From contig NZ_CP107932.1 in the NCBI RefSeq assembly GCF_036032445.1, positions 3,412,501 through 3,476,500 of the forward strand: a DNA stretch of 64,000 nt, given 5' to 3'. Source of the stretch: Nocardia sp. NBC_00416. GTDB lineage: Bacteria > Actinomycetota > Actinomycetes > Mycobacteriales > Mycobacteriaceae. The notes beneath the pieces were generated by a model. That model made no database searches. It was not told the origin of the DNA and saw only the letters and a list, made by a program, of their open reading frames with translations. The translations under genes and the position numbers were made by a program. Below, in pieces: positions 46,656 through 55,757 of this stretch (position 1 is the stretch's first letter; each line of letters starts with the position of its first letter).

Positions 46656-46757
46656 CCTGGACGAACGCCGATCGCACCGGATCCGCGGTCCTGCGCCGCC
46701 GCCGGGCGATACGGCGCTGTCGCATCTTTCAGCCCCGCGACCCGACCGAGGACACCC

Positions 46758-48599
46758 ATGCCACCGCTTCGTTCCCGAACAACCACCATCGGCCGCAATG
46801 CCGCCGGCGCCCGCGCCCTGTGGCGGGCCACCGGTATGACCGACTCCGATTTCGGTAAGCCGATCGTCGCGATCGCCAACTCCTACACCCAGTTCGTACC
46901 AGGGCATGTGCACCTGAAGAACGTGGGCGAGATCGTGGCCGACGCGGTGCGCGAAGCGGGCGGGGTACCGCGCGAATTCCACACCATCGCCGTGGACGAC
47001 GGTATCGCCATGGGGCACGGCGGCATGCTCTATTCACTGCCCAGCCGCGAGATCATCGCCGACTCCGTGGAGTACATGGCGAACGCGCACACCGCCGACG
47101 CGCTCGTGTGCATCTCGAACTGCGACAAGATCACGCCGGGCATGCTCAACGCGGCCATGCGGCTGAACATCCCCGCCGTCTTCGTCTCGGGCGGGCCGAT
47201 GGAGGCCGGAAAGGCCGTGGTCGTGGGCGGGGTCGCGCAGGCCCCGACGGATCTGATCACCGCCATCTCCGCCAGCGCCAACAGCGCGGTCACCGACGAG
47301 GGGCTCGACGAGGTCGAGCGCAGCGCCTGCCCGACCTGCGGTTCCTGTTCGGGCATGTTCACCGCGAACTCGATGAACTGCCTCACCGAAGCCCTGGGTC
47401 TGGCCCTGCCGGGCAACGGCTCGACGCTGGCCACCCATGCCGCGCGGCATGCGCTGTTCGAGCGGGCCGGCCGGGTCGTCGTCGATATCGCGACCCGCTG
47501 GTACCGCGACGACGACGCGTCGGTGCTGCCGCGCAACGTGGCCGACGAGAAGGCCTTCCGCAACGCCATGGCCCTGGACGTGGCGATGGGCGGTTCGACC
47601 AACACCGTGCTGCACACCCTGGCCGCCGCGCAGGAGGGTGAGATCGATTTCGATCTGCACACCATCGAGACCATCAGCCGGAAGGTGCCGACCCTGTCCA
47701 AGGTGGCGCCGAACTCCGACTATCACATGGAGGACGTCCACCGGGCCGGCGGCATCCCGGCCATCCTGGGCGAACTGCGCCGGGCCGGCCTGCTGGAAAC
47801 CGATGTGAGCACGGTGCACTCCGCGACCGTCGACGAATGGCTCGACACCTGGGACATCCGCTCGGGTAAGGCCTCCGACGAGGCGCTCGAACTGTTCCAC
47901 GCGGCGCCCGGCGGGGTGCGCACCACCGAACCGTTCTCCACCGAGAACCGCTGGTCTTCGCTGGACACCGATGCCGCGGGCGGCTGCATCCGCGATATCG
48001 AGCACGCCTACACCGCCGAAGGCGGGCTGGTAGTGCTGCGCGGCAATATCGCGGTGGACGGCGCGGTGCTGAAAACCGCCGGTATCGACGAGGAACTGTT
48101 CTCCTTCCAGGGGCCGGCCCTCGTGGTGGAATCCCAGGAGGAAGCCGTTTCGGTGATCCTGAGCAAGAAGATCCAGCCGGGCGATGTGCTCGTGGTGCGT
48201 TACGAGGGTCCGGCGGGCGGCCCCGGCATGCAGGAGATGTTGCACCCGACCGCGTTCCTGAAGGGCGCGGGTCTGGGCAAACAGTGCGCGCTGATCACCG
48301 ACGGCCGGTTCTCCGGCGGCACCTCGGGTCTGTCCATCGGGCACATCTCGCCCGAGGCGGCCAGCGGCGGTGTGATCGGACTGGTGGAGAACGGCGACCT
48401 GATCCGCATCGACGTCGCGACCCGCACGCTCGAGGTCGTGGTCGACGACGCGGTCCTGGCGGAGCGGCGGGCCAAGATGGAAGCCCGGGAACGCCCGTGG
48501 CAGCCGCAGAACCGTGAACGCCCGGTGACCACCGCCCTACGCGCGTACGCGGCGCTGGCCACCTCGGCCGACAAGGGCGCGGTCCGGCACGTGCCCTGA
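46758..48599 (+). CDS. ilvD: Dihydroxy-acid dehydratase
   Basis: A 613-residue iron-sulfur enzyme converting dihydroxy acids to 2-oxo acids, the third step of Val/Ile synthesis. Cluster cysteines are in [12 protein letters not shown] and [24 protein letters not shown]. The C-terminal half contains [15 protein letters not shown] and [18 protein letters not shown], both family signatures. GAGGAC precedes the ATG. It lies beside ilvBNC but on the other strand. In M. tuberculosis ilvD is elsewhere, so here the pathway is more compact. A perfect bidirectional hairpin follows. Confidence 0.97.
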   Translation: MPPLRSRTTTIGRNAAGARALWRATGMTDSDFGKPIVAIANSYTQFVPGHVHLKNVGEIVADAVREAGGVPREFHTIAVDDGIAMGHGGMLYSLPSREIIADSVEYMANAHTADALVCISNCDKITPGMLNAAMRLNIPAVFVSGGPMEAGKAVVVGGVAQAPTDLITAISASANSAVTDEGLDEVERSACPTCGSCSGMFTANSMNCLTEALGLALPGNGSTLATHAARHALFERAGRVVVDIATRWYRDDDASVLPRNVADEKAFRNAMALDVAMGGSTNTVLHTLAAAQEGEIDFDLHTIETISRKVPTLSKVAPNSDYHMEDVHRAGGIPAILGELRRAGLLETDVSTVHSATVDEWLDTWDIRSGKASDEALELFHAAPGGVRTTEPFSTENRWSSLDTDAAGGCIRDIEHAYTAEGGLVVLRGNIAVDGAVLKTAGIDEELFSFQGPALVVESQEEAVSVILSKKIQPGDVLVVRYEGPAGGPGMQEMLHPTAFLKGAGLGKQCALITDGRFSGGTSGLSIGHISPEAASGGVIGLVENGDLIRIDVATRTLEVVVDDAVLAERRAKMEARERPWQPQNRERPVTTALRAYAALATSADKGAVRHVP

Positions 48600-48622
48600 T
48601 CGGACAGATACCCGAAGAGACG

Positions 48623-48661
48623 AAGGCGCCCCCTCGAATCCAAGATTCGAGGGGGCGCCTT
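48623..48661. terminator. Bidirectional terminator between ilvD and doxX
   Basis: A perfect 18-bp stem, AAGGCGCCCCCTCGAATC (48623-48640) with GATTCGAGGGGGCGCCTT (48644-48661), 3-nt loop, between convergent genes. Confidence 0.88.
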
Positions 48662-48683
48662 GTCGTATGCCGGGTCCGCGATA

Positions 48684-49550
48684 TCAGTCGAACGGGCCGA
48701 TACCGGTCAGCGGGTTCCCGTCCTGCAGGTACCAGTAGGTGAGCACCGCGGCCGCGATCGCCAGCAGCAGCACCACGAAGGACCCCGCCGCGGGGCGGAT
48801 GGCCCAGCCCCTGTTCCGGTCGAAGGACCAGCGCCCCGGGCCGGTGAAGATGATCGCGACCGCGGCGCCGACCAGGATGGTCTCCATCTCGACCGCGCCC
48901 GGACCGGCCTTGTACTGGAATCCCGGGTACATGCCCTGCTTCCAGAACCAGGCGTCCAGGATCACCGCCAATACCGCGCCCGCCGCCAAAGGCGTAGCCA
49001 GCCCCAGGATCAACAGGATGCCGCCGCCCACCTCACCGGCGGTCACCATCGCGGCCGCGGCGGAGGGATGATCCCAGCCGCTGTTCTCCATCATGCTCTT
49101 GGTGCCGTCCAGACCGGGGCCGTGGAACCAGCCCGTCAGCTTCTGCAGCCCGTGGTAGAGGAACGTGGCGCCGACGACCAGCCGGAGGATGAACAGGCCG
49201 AAATCGAGGGTGCCGCGCCGGCCGTCGAGATTTCGGCGGCGCAGTCGCCCGCCGCTCGGCGGGGTACCGGCCGGCGGGATGCTCGCATAGGAGTACGTAC
49301 CGTCATGGCTGCCGGAATCGCCCGGCCCGCCCGGTCCCGGAACATCGCCCGGCGTGCCACCGGTAGTAGTCGAGGCGTTCACCGGCAACTCCTTGGTCAT
49401 GGCCACTTTCGGAAACTGGCCGGTCGGGGAGTCATAGGGACTCCCGACCCCGCCCGCGGTGGTCGATACCGCGCGCTGTTCTGCGGTAGACAGATTCCCG
49501 GGCCCCGCGGCCTCGGAGGACGCGGATCCGTTTCTCGCCTTGGCACTCAC
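48684..49550 (-). CDS. DoxX family membrane protein
   Basis: 288 residues. A 115-residue Gly/Pro/Ser-rich cytoplasmic tail precedes a DoxX-type domain of four membrane helices: FGLFILRLVVGATFLYHGLQKLTGWF, AAAMVTAGEVGGGILLILGLATPLAAGAVLAVI, ILVGAAVAIIFTG, and a final FVVLLLAIAAAVLTYWYL. It holds the position of Rv3005c, whose DoxX protein works with SodA and SseA in oxidative defence. The start is uncertain: GTG at 49550, or an ATG at 49402 (MTKELPVNAS) with GAAAGTGG ahead. Convergent with ilvD. Confidence 0.88.
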   Translation of the reverse strand: MSAKARNGSASSEAAGPGNLSTAEQRAVSTTAGGVGSPYDSPTGQFPKVAMTKELPVNASTTTGGTPGDVPGPGGPGDSGSHDGTYSYASIPPAGTPPSGGRLRRRNLDGRRGTLDFGLFILRLVVGATFLYHGLQKLTGWFHGPGLDGTKSMMENSGWDHPSAAAAMVTAGEVGGGILLILGLATPLAAGAVLAVILDAWFWKQGMYPGFQYKAGPGAVEMETILVGAAVAIIFTGPGRWSFDRNRGWAIRPAAGSFVVLLLAIAAAVLTYWYLQDGNPLTGIGPFD

Positions 49551-49708
49551 TCCTCAACAGTAAGCCGCCGACCCTCTGTACACCCCGCTGAAATCGCGGC
49601 GTGTCCGCGCCACCCTGTGGGAGCGTGTCACGCGAGGGACGGGTCCGGACCAGAGGACCGCCCGCACCGATAGCCGGGGCATAGAGGCGCGCCCGGAGGC
49701 ATTTCCAC

Positions 49709-49714
49709 TACGTT
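49709..49714 (+). promoter_or_regulatory. Possible -10 box of the LppZ-like gene
   Basis: TACGTT lies 8 nt before the ATG at 49723 with no Shine-Dalgarno in between, consistent with a leaderless or near-leaderless transcript. Confidence 0.35.
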
Positions 49715-49722
49715 GGGACATT

Positions 49723-50829
49723 ATGAGGTCGGTTGGCGCGCGGCGCGTGACGGTGGGTCTGATACTCGGGGCGTTGGTGCTGGGTGGATGTGCCCGATTC
49801 GACGATTCCGCATCCAGTCCGTTCACCCCGGAACCGACACTGGACGGCGCGAAACTCGAACCGAAGAAACCCAAGCCGGAAGAGAACTCCACCACCCGGC
49901 CGAGCGGCCCGTGCATCGATCCCGACCCGGCGGTGGTGGTCAGTTGCCTCGACACCACCGGCGGGCTGGTGGAAATGGGCGGGTACGCACTGGTCGCCGA
50001 ACGCCGCACGGGACGGATTCTGCAGGTCGCGCCGGAACAGCCGCCGGTCGAGGTGGCCCGCGTCGAGGTGGATCCCGCGGGCGACGGAGGATTGAGCGAT
50101 ATCGCGGTCTCCCCCACCTACCCCGAAGACGGGCTGATCTACGCCTACGTCACCACCGCGAGCGACAACCGGGTGGTCCGCGTCGCCGAAGGCGGCCCGC
50201 CGAAACCGGTATTGACGGGAATCCCGAAGGGCGCCACCGGAAACCGCGGCGCGATCGACTGGTCCACACCGAACCAGATGCTGGTGCTCACCGGCGATGC
50301 CGGCGATCCCGCCGGGGCGAGCAACCCCGCGAGCATGGCGGGCAAACTGCTGCGGGTGAACAACCCGACGGCCAACGGCAACGCCCCGACCGAGGTCGCG
50401 GTCTCGGGTATCGGCTCGGCCGGCGATATCTGCCTGGGCGGCGATCAGATCTGGATCACCGACCGCACCCCCGCTCTGGACCGCCTGCAACGCATCGGTC
50501 CCGACGGCGTGGTCACCACCGCGTGGACGTGGCCCGACCGGCCGGGGGTCGCCGGTTGCGCGGTGACCCCGGAAGGCGTGGCGATCTCGCTGACCGACGC
50601 CAAAGCGCTCGCGATGGCCACGCCCGATCCGAAGACCTTCGCGGTCACCGCACCGCCGAGCGTCTTCATCGCGAACAAATACGGTCGCCTGCTCGGCGCC
50701 GCCCCCTCCATGGACGGGACGATCTGGGTGACCACGGCGAACAAATCCGAGGGCGGACAACCCACTCCCAACGACGACCGGGTGGTGCGGATCCCGCCGC
50801 CGTCCGCCGGTGGCGGCGGACCCGACTGA
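49723..50829 (+). CDS. LppZ-like lipoprotein, glucose/sorbosone dehydrogenase fold
   Basis: A 368-residue lipoprotein: signal peptide with basic start (MRSVGARR), hydrophobic core, and lipobox VLGGC at residues 22-26. The rest is a six-bladed beta-propeller of the glucose/sorbosone dehydrogenase type (GGLSDIAVSPTYPEDGLIYAYVT, GNRGAIDWSTPNQMLVLTGDAGDP, MAGKLLRVNNP). Position matches M. tuberculosis lppZ (Rv3006). The catalytic His and PQQ ligands of true dehydrogenases are not evident, so an enzymatic role is doubtful. Anchored on the outside of the cytoplasmic membrane. Confidence 0.88.
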   Translation: MRSVGARRVTVGLILGALVLGGCARFDDSASSPFTPEPTLDGAKLEPKKPKPEENSTTRPSGPCIDPDPAVVVSCLDTTGGLVEMGGYALVAERRTGRILQVAPEQPPVEVARVEVDPAGDGGLSDIAVSPTYPEDGLIYAYVTTASDNRVVRVAEGGPPKPVLTGIPKGATGNRGAIDWSTPNQMLVLTGDAGDPAGASNPASMAGKLLRVNNPTANGNAPTEVAVSGIGSAGDICLGGDQIWITDRTPALDRLQRIGPDGVVTTAWTWPDRPGVAGCAVTPEGVAISLTDAKALAMATPDPKTFAVTAPPSVFIANKYGRLLGAAPSMDGTIWVTTANKSEGGQPTPNDDRVVRIPPPSAGGGGPD

Positions 50830-50915
50830 CCTCGGTACGCGACGCGGGGGGTGATCGTGGTCATCGCGATCACCGCCGGCCCCGTATCGGACCCCGCCTC
50901 CGGCCGGGTCCGATG

Positions 50916-51542
50916 TCAGCCCACCGCCGCACCGACCGGCTGCCGGAGGATAGTGCGCAGCTTCTCGGGCGCCACCTTGCGGAAATCGCCGAGGTAGATC
51001 TCGTGATGCTTACCGGCCATCTGTAGCCCGTTGCCCGGAATGAACTCGTGATGCATCCGGGAGAGCGCGTCGGCCTCGTCGTCGTAGGAGCCGATGTGCA
51101 GTGTCTGCACACATCGACCCTCCGACAACGTGTCCAGCCGGACCTCGCGCAGGCGGCGCGGGCTCTGCGCGGCCGCGATCCCTTCCACCGCGGCCGCCAG
51201 CATCTCCTGGTCGATCCAGTCCGGAACCATGATCATCAACGTCCAGTCCCAGCGGGACTTGTCGCGGGCCGCCGTGAAGGCGTCCATATCGCCGGCCCAC
51301 CACAAACCCTCCAGCGGCATGACGACGTGGTCGCGCCCGAGGTTTCGTTTACTGGCGAACTTCAACCGGTAGGCCAGCGGGTAGAGCGCCGCGGTCGCGT
51401 CGGCGAAAGCGGGGCTGGTGTTGGGATCGCCGTGCCCGTCGATCATCAGGTACTGCAGGTCGGGCACGTCTACCAGCTCGAACCGGCCCTTGCGCGCACG
51501 ATAGGCGTCGATCTCTTTCTTGAAGTCGAGTTTGTCCGTCAT
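50916..51542 (-). CDS. GyrI-like small-molecule-binding domain protein
   Basis: 208 residues of the GyrI/SHS2-like fold, often named 'GyrI-like domain-containing protein'. Features: FELVDVPDLQYLMIDGHGDPNTSPAFADATAALYPLAYRLKF at the start and EGRCVQTLHIGSYDDEADALSRMHHEF with the typical final EIYLGDFRKVAPEKLRTILRQPV. Such proteins bind or hydrolyse small molecules. The ATG at 51542 is preferred to an upstream TTG. It is convergent with the LppZ-like gene. No specific substrate can be read. Confidence 0.85.
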   Translation of the reverse strand: MTDKLDFKKEIDAYRARKGRFELVDVPDLQYLMIDGHGDPNTSPAFADATAALYPLAYRLKFASKRNLGRDHVVMPLEGLWWAGDMDAFTAARDKSRWDWTLMIMVPDWIDQEMLAAAVEGIAAAQSPRRLREVRLDTLSEGRCVQTLHIGSYDDEADALSRMHHEFIPGNGLQMAGKHHEIYLGDFRKVAPEKLRTILRQPVGAAVG

Positions 51543-51720
51543 CGGCAACCCACAACCCTTCTACCTCCCCAGAGGCTCGGCGACCACGAGAAGACCTCGC
51601 GTGCTGATAACGCTAGGAGGCATTGCGGCCAGTTTCGGGCACCGCGAAACGGCGGAAGGTGGGTTTGCTCGCGAAAGCGAGAGTGGGCTTCGCACGAAGG
51701 TGAGAGGTGGACTCACTCGC

Positions 51721-51761
51721 GAAGGTCTGTGTTTATTTGCGCCGCCTGCGGCGTCGCGGGT
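51721..51761 (+). repeat. 41-bp repeat, copy 1
   Basis: This 41-mer is identical, letter by letter, to the reverse complement of 55301-55341. It contains the inner stem CGCCGC-ct-GCGGCG. The two copies are inverted and flank gatB plus the hydrolase gene. Confidence 0.92.
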
Positions 51762-51775
51762 TGCGGCCCCAGAGG

Positions 51776-51840
51776 GCCCGCTGTTCAGCGCCCGAGACTC
51801 GCGCCTGCGGCGCATGCGCTTCGGGCGCTGAACAGCGGGC
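51776..51840. repeat. Large intergenic inverted repeat
   Basis: Perfect 20-bp arms (51776-51795 and 51821-51840) around a 25-nt GC-rich loop. Outer segments GGTTGCGGCC and GGCCGCAACC extend the pairing on both sides after a few unpaired bases. It lies in the 460-bp gene-free stretch between the GyrI-like gene and the 3' end of gatB. It could be the gatB terminator or a palindromic repetitive element. Confidence 0.85.
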
Positions 51841-52001
51841 CGGGCCGCAACCTTCGAGGGCCTCGCTGGACTCGGCGCGGGGAGGGTGCCGCGGTTCGCG
51901 GAGGGGAGGCTGCATCAGGGGTTTCCGTGCGGCCTACCCAGTCGCGGGGAGTGCGGTGCGCTACGCCACCCGTGGTGGGCGGTGCCCCGACCCGGTGCCG
52001 G

Positions 52002-53507
52002 TCAGCTGCAGGCGGCGAGCACCAGTTCGCGTACCCGGGCTGCGTCGGCTTGGCCACGGGTGGCTTTCATGACGTCGCCGACGATCTTGCCCGCGGCCTG
52101 TACCTTGCCCGACCGGATCTTGTCCGCGATATCGGGGTTGGCGGCGAGCGCTTTGTCGACCTCGGTCTGCAGGGCGCTGTCGTCGCTGACCATGCCGAGA
52201 CCCTTGGATTCGACGATCCGGCCCGGATCGCCTTCGCCGTCGAGCACCAGATCGACGACCTGTTTGGCGACCTTGTTGTTCACCGTTTTGGCTTCGACCA
52301 GTCCGATCACCTCGGCCACCTGGCCGGGAGTGATCGGCAGTTCCTCGAGGCCGACGCCGCGTTCGTTGGCCTTCTCGGTGAGGTAGGCGACCCACCACGA
52401 ACGCGCTTCCTTCGCGGGTGCGCCGGCGTCGACCGTGGCGATGATCAGATCGAGGGCGCCCGCGTTGACCAGATCGCGCATGACCTCGTCGGAGACACCC
52501 CAATCGGACTGGATGCGGCCCCGGCGCAACCACGGGTATTCGGGGATGCTGCCGCGCAGCTGCTCCACCCACGCGGTATCGGGCGCGATGGGTTCCAGGT
52601 CGGGTTCGGGGAAGTACCGGTAGTCCTCGGCGGTTTCCTTGCGGCGGCCCGGGGAGGTGGAGCTGTCGGCTTCCTGGAAGTGCCGGGTCTCCTGGATCAC
52701 CTCGCCGCCGGAGGCCAGAACCGCGCCCTGACGACGCATCTCGTACCGGACCGCGACTTCGACGCTCTTGAGCGAGTTCACGTTCTTGGTTTCGGTGCGG
52801 GTGCCGAAAACCTGCGCGCCGACCGGCATCAGCGAGACGTTGGCGTCGCAGCGCAGCGAGCCGTGCTCCATTCGCACATCGGACACCTGCAACGATTTCA
52901 GCAGATCGCGCAGGGCCGTGACATATGCGCGCGCCACCTCGGGCGCCCGGTCACCGGCGCCGGTGACGGGTTTGGTGACGATCTCGATGAGCGGCACCCC
53001 GGCCCGGTTGTAGTCGAGCAGTGAGTGGCTCGCGCCGTGGATACGCCCGATGGCGCCGCCGACGTGCAGCGACTTCCCGGTGTCCTCCTCCATATGAGCG
53101 CGTTCGATCTCGACCCGGAAGATGGTGCCGTCGTCGAGCGGGACCTCGAGATAGCCCTCGGTGGCGATGGGCTCGTCGTACTGGCTGATCTGGTAGTTCT
53201 TCGGCTGGTCCGGGTAGAAGTAGTTCTTGCGCGCGAACCGGCCCCACGGGGTGATGGAACAGTTGAGCGCCAGACCGATCCGCACCGCCGACTCCACGGC
53301 CTGCTGGTTGACCACCGGCAGCGAGCCGGGCAGCCCCAGGCAGACCGGGCAGACCTGGGTGTTGGGGTCGGCGCCGAACGTCGTCGGGCAACCGCAGAAC
53401 ATCTTGGTCGCGGTGTTCAGCTCGACATGGACCTCCATGCCCAGCACCGGCTCGTACCGGCTCACGACCTCGGCGTAATCCATGAGTTCGACGGTGGGTG
53501 CGCTCAT
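52002..53507 (-). CDS. gatB: Aspartyl/glutamyl-tRNA amidotransferase subunit B
   Basis: A 501-residue subunit of GatCAB, which converts Glu-tRNA(Gln) or Asp-tRNA(Asn) to the amide forms. N-terminal [28 protein letters not shown], zinc-type cysteines CGC and [11 protein letters not shown], and the GatB cradle [22 protein letters not shown] are present. A C-terminal YqeY-like tail domain follows. An ATG at 53507 is preferred over 53573: it sits 7 nt behind a TAGACT box and gives a standard length. gatA and gatC are not in the window. In M. tuberculosis they lie beyond pfkA. Confidence 0.97.
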   Translation of the reverse strand: MSAPTVELMDYAEVVSRYEPVLGMEVHVELNTATKMFCGCPTTFGADPNTQVCPVCLGLPGSLPVVNQQAVESAVRIGLALNCSITPWGRFARKNYFYPDQPKNYQISQYDEPIATEGYLEVPLDDGTIFRVEIERAHMEEDTGKSLHVGGAIGRIHGASHSLLDYNRAGVPLIEIVTKPVTGAGDRAPEVARAYVTALRDLLKSLQVSDVRMEHGSLRCDANVSLMPVGAQVFGTRTETKNVNSLKSVEVAVRYEMRRQGAVLASGGEVIQETRHFQEADSSTSPGRRKETAEDYRYFPEPDLEPIAPDTAWVEQLRGSIPEYPWLRRGRIQSDWGVSDEVMRDLVNAGALDLIIATVDAGAPAKEARSWWVAYLTEKANERGVGLEELPITPGQVAEVIGLVEAKTVNNKVAKQVVDLVLDGEGDPGRIVESKGLGMVSDDSALQTEVDKALAANPDIADKIRSGKVQAAGKIVGDVMKATRGQADAARVRELVLAACS

Positions 53508-53514
53508 GGCCCAT

Positions 53515-53520
53515 AGTCTA
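53515..53520 (-). promoter_or_regulatory. Putative -10 of a leaderless gatB transcript
   Basis: TAGACT on the minus strand, 7 nt before the gatB ATG, with no Shine-Dalgarno. It suggests gatB is transcribed on its own and not from the hydrolase gene upstream. Confidence 0.5.
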
Positions 53521-53550
53521 AGCGTGCAGGTGCGGCCCCTCGGTGGGCGG

Positions 53551-54936
53551 TCAGGACAGTGGAATCCGCGCACCGAGCCAGCCGGTGACGGCGTCGAGGA
53601 CCACCGCGTCGATAGTGGTTTCGATCGACTCGTACTCGGTGGTCAGGCCGGTCCCGGCGGGCTGCATCAGGTGGTTCAGCCCGTCGAACACGGTGACGGT
53701 GGCATCCATGTCGGCGGCCAGCAGGTCGCGCATCGGCTGCGCGTTCTGCGCGGCCGGGACCTGGACGTCCTTCGACCCGTAGAACGCGAACACCGGCCCC
53801 CGCAACGCCGCCAGCGCCGGGGCGGGGTCGTAGGACACCAGCGCGGCCATGTACGGGGTGTTCTGGCCGGTGAGGGCCTCCGACGGGCCGCGGAGATCCG
53901 GCGGCAGGGTCCGGTTGTAGGTCTCCGACAGTCGCGCACCCTTGGTGAGCTGCCCGGCCCGCAACGCCGCGGTCCAGTTGGTGAGGAAGACGCGATGGGC
54001 GTCCAGCTGTCCGGGTGTGGCACCGGCTTCGGTGAAGCTCCGGCGGCCCTGCTCCAGGATGATGCCGGTACCGGACACGGCGGGTCCGGCCATCATGATC
54101 GTGAACGCGATACCGTTCTCGGGCCGCGCCGCGACCAGCGGCGCCAGGTAACCGCCTTCGGAGTGTCCGAGCAGGCCGATCCGGTCCGGGTCGAGCTCCG
54201 GCCGATCACGTAGATACCGCAGCCCGGCCTCGATGTCACCGGCCAGGTCGGTGTAGTCGGCCTGATTCAGGTTGCCGCCGGTGCCGCCGACCCCGCGATC
54301 GTCGGTACGCAGCACCGCGTACCCGGCGCGGGTCAGCGTATCGGCGAGTAGCAAGAAAGGCTGGTGTCCGGCGATCTCCTCGTTCCGGTCCTGCGGACCG
54401 CTCCCGCTGACGAGCACGACTGTCGGCACCGGGCCGGTGGCATCCGCCGGAAGCGTCAGGGTGCCGGCGACGGTGATATTGCCGCTCGGATACGAAACAT
54501 CCTCGGACACATAGGGATACGGAGGCACGGGTTGCTGCGGCCGAGCCGGCGGCGCAACAGGCTCCCGGTTCAGGGTCAGTCCGAAAGTGTGCCCGGACTG
54601 GCGGAAATCACCCACGATGGCGCCCGCGGATTCGTCGAGCCGGCCCGCGAACCTGGCCTCGCCCGGTACATCCGGGACCCCGAACTCCACCCGCCGGGGT
54701 TCGGCCACGACATCGGCCAGCGCGCGTCTGTCCACCCGCTCGGCGGGGATATCGATGACCCCGCTGCGGTGTCCGGTGAAATCCACCGCGACCACCACCG
54801 GCGCTCCGGGCACCTCGATGGCGCCGTGCCACTGCCCGCGCACCGTATCGTCGACCGCGCCGTCCGCGCAGCCGATGACCGACGCAACGACCGTCGAAAG
54901 AACCGCAACCAGCAACACTCCCCTGCCATGGTGCAT
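53551..54936 (-). CDS. Secreted alpha/beta hydrolase (lipoprotein)
   Basis: 461 residues. Signal peptide with lipobox VIGC around residues 20-23, an N-terminal ~130-residue beta-rich domain, then an alpha/beta hydrolase of the serine aminopeptidase (S33/DUF1100-like) type: oxyanion region [13 protein letters not shown], nucleophile Ser in [12 protein letters not shown] near residue 275, acid and His in the C-terminal part ([10 protein letters not shown] and GLNHLMQP). The ATG at 54936 is chosen over the far upstream 55185, which would run through the repeat region. It may hydrolyse esters or peptides at the cell surface. Confidence 0.88.
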   Translation of the reverse strand: MHHGRGVLLVAVLSTVVASVIGCADGAVDDTVRGQWHGAIEVPGAPVVVAVDFTGHRSGVIDIPAERVDRRALADVVAEPRRVEFGVPDVPGEARFAGRLDESAGAIVGDFRQSGHTFGLTLNREPVAPPARPQQPVPPYPYVSEDVSYPSGNITVAGTLTLPADATGPVPTVVLVSGSGPQDRNEEIAGHQPFLLLADTLTRAGYAVLRTDDRGVGGTGGNLNQADYTDLAGDIEAGLRYLRDRPELDPDRIGLLGHSEGGYLAPLVAARPENGIAFTIMMAGPAVSGTGIILEQGRRSFTEAGATPGQLDAHRVFLTNWTAALRAGQLTKGARLSETYNRTLPPDLRGPSEALTGQNTPYMAALVSYDPAPALAALRGPVFAFYGSKDVQVPAAQNAQPMRDLLAADMDATVTVFDGLNHLMQPAGTGLTTEYESIETTIDAVVLDAVTGWLGARIPLS

Positions 54937-55097
54937 GGTCAGACTGTATCCCCGGACCCCGATCCCGCCCGGCCGCAGCACCGTTCCGGCGCCGAGTTTT
55001 GCAAGATCTCCAAAGGTCGCGGCCCCACCGTTGCGCACCCGAACCGCATGCGCCGCAGACACAAGTCCCCACCCGCCCCGCCGCACCCGACGCAATC

Positions 55098-55290
55098 CCA
55101 ACACAGTCGGGACCCGCCCCGGTTCCGGAGCAACAGAGCGAAGGAGCCCAGCCACCCACCACCAGAAACGACGACCCACAACCACCTCTCCGGACGGTCA
55201 CCATCCCGTCGTCGGGGCCCGCCCCGGTTCTGGAGCGACGAAGCGAAGGAGCGCAGCGACTGAGCGTAGGAGTGAAGAACCGGGGTTGAC
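55098..55290. repeat. 193-bp direct repeat, unit 1
   Basis: Starts CCAACACAGTCG and ends GAACCGGGGTTGAC. By eye about 85% identical to 55521-55712. Its right part has CCCCGGTTC (55222-55230) and GAACCGGGG (55277-55285) as inverted arms around a GAGCGACGAAGCGAAGGAGC-type run. Confidence 0.85.
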
Positions 55291-55300
55291 AAGGGCCCCG

Positions 55301-55341
55301 ACCCGCGACGCCGCAGGCGGCGCAAATAAACACAGACCTTC
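55301..55341 (-). repeat. 41-bp repeat, copy 2 (inverted)
   Basis: Exact reverse complement of 51721-51761. It lies between the two 193-bp units. Confidence 0.92.
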
Positions 55342-55427
55342 CCGAGCAACCCCACACCTTCACCTTCACAGCCCGGCAGGCTTCCTCACCTTCACATCAC
55401 ACGCCCCACCCCAGCGATGCCCGACAC

Positions 55428-55487
55428 CCCTGGTCGGGGCCCGCCCGGTTCTGCAGCGACCGAGCGACGGAGTGAGGAACCGGGGTC
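55428..55487. repeat. Partial third copy of the 193-bp repeat
   Basis: TGGTCGGGGCCCG followed by a CCCGGTT...GAACCGGGG arm pair matches only the right third of the 193-bp unit, with a shorter inner run. Confidence 0.7.
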
Positions 55488-55520
55488 ACGAGCGCCCCGA
55501 ACGCAGCGCCGCAAGCGATG

Positions 55521-55712
55521 CCAACACAGTCGAAGCACCCCCGGTTCCAGAGCGACGAAGCGAAGCAGCCCAGCCACCCACCACCAGAAGCGACAACCCA
55601 CAACCACCACTCCGGACGGTCACCATTCCATGGTCGGGGCCCGCCCCGGTTCTGGAGCGACAGAGCGAAGGAGCGCAGCGACTGAGCGGCGGAGTGAAGA
55701 ACCGGGGTTGAC
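55521..55712. repeat. 193-bp direct repeat, unit 2
   Basis: Same start and end as unit 1. The space between the units is about 230 bp and the whole block 54937-55757 holds no gene I support. All frames here read as Arg/Pro/Ser-rich sequence without domains. Confidence 0.85.
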
Positions 55713-55726
55713 GAGGGCCTCGACCC

Positions 55727-55745
55727 GCCCCGCCGAAGGCGGGGC
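55727..55745 (-). terminator. Terminator hairpin of pfkA
   Basis: GCCCCGCC (55727-55734), loop GAA, GGCGGGGC (55738-55745). It is 13 bp past the pfkA stop. Confidence 0.65.
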
Positions 55746-55757
55746 AATAGATACTGC

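Noticed and set aside
51048..53024. 658-codon plus-strand frame over gatB and its 3' spacer
   Set aside because: Antisense to gatB and runs through the palindrome region; no domain.
53551..55185. Longer form of the hydrolase starting at 55185
   Set aside because: It would translate through the intergenic repeats; the signal peptide and lipobox require the ATG at 54936.
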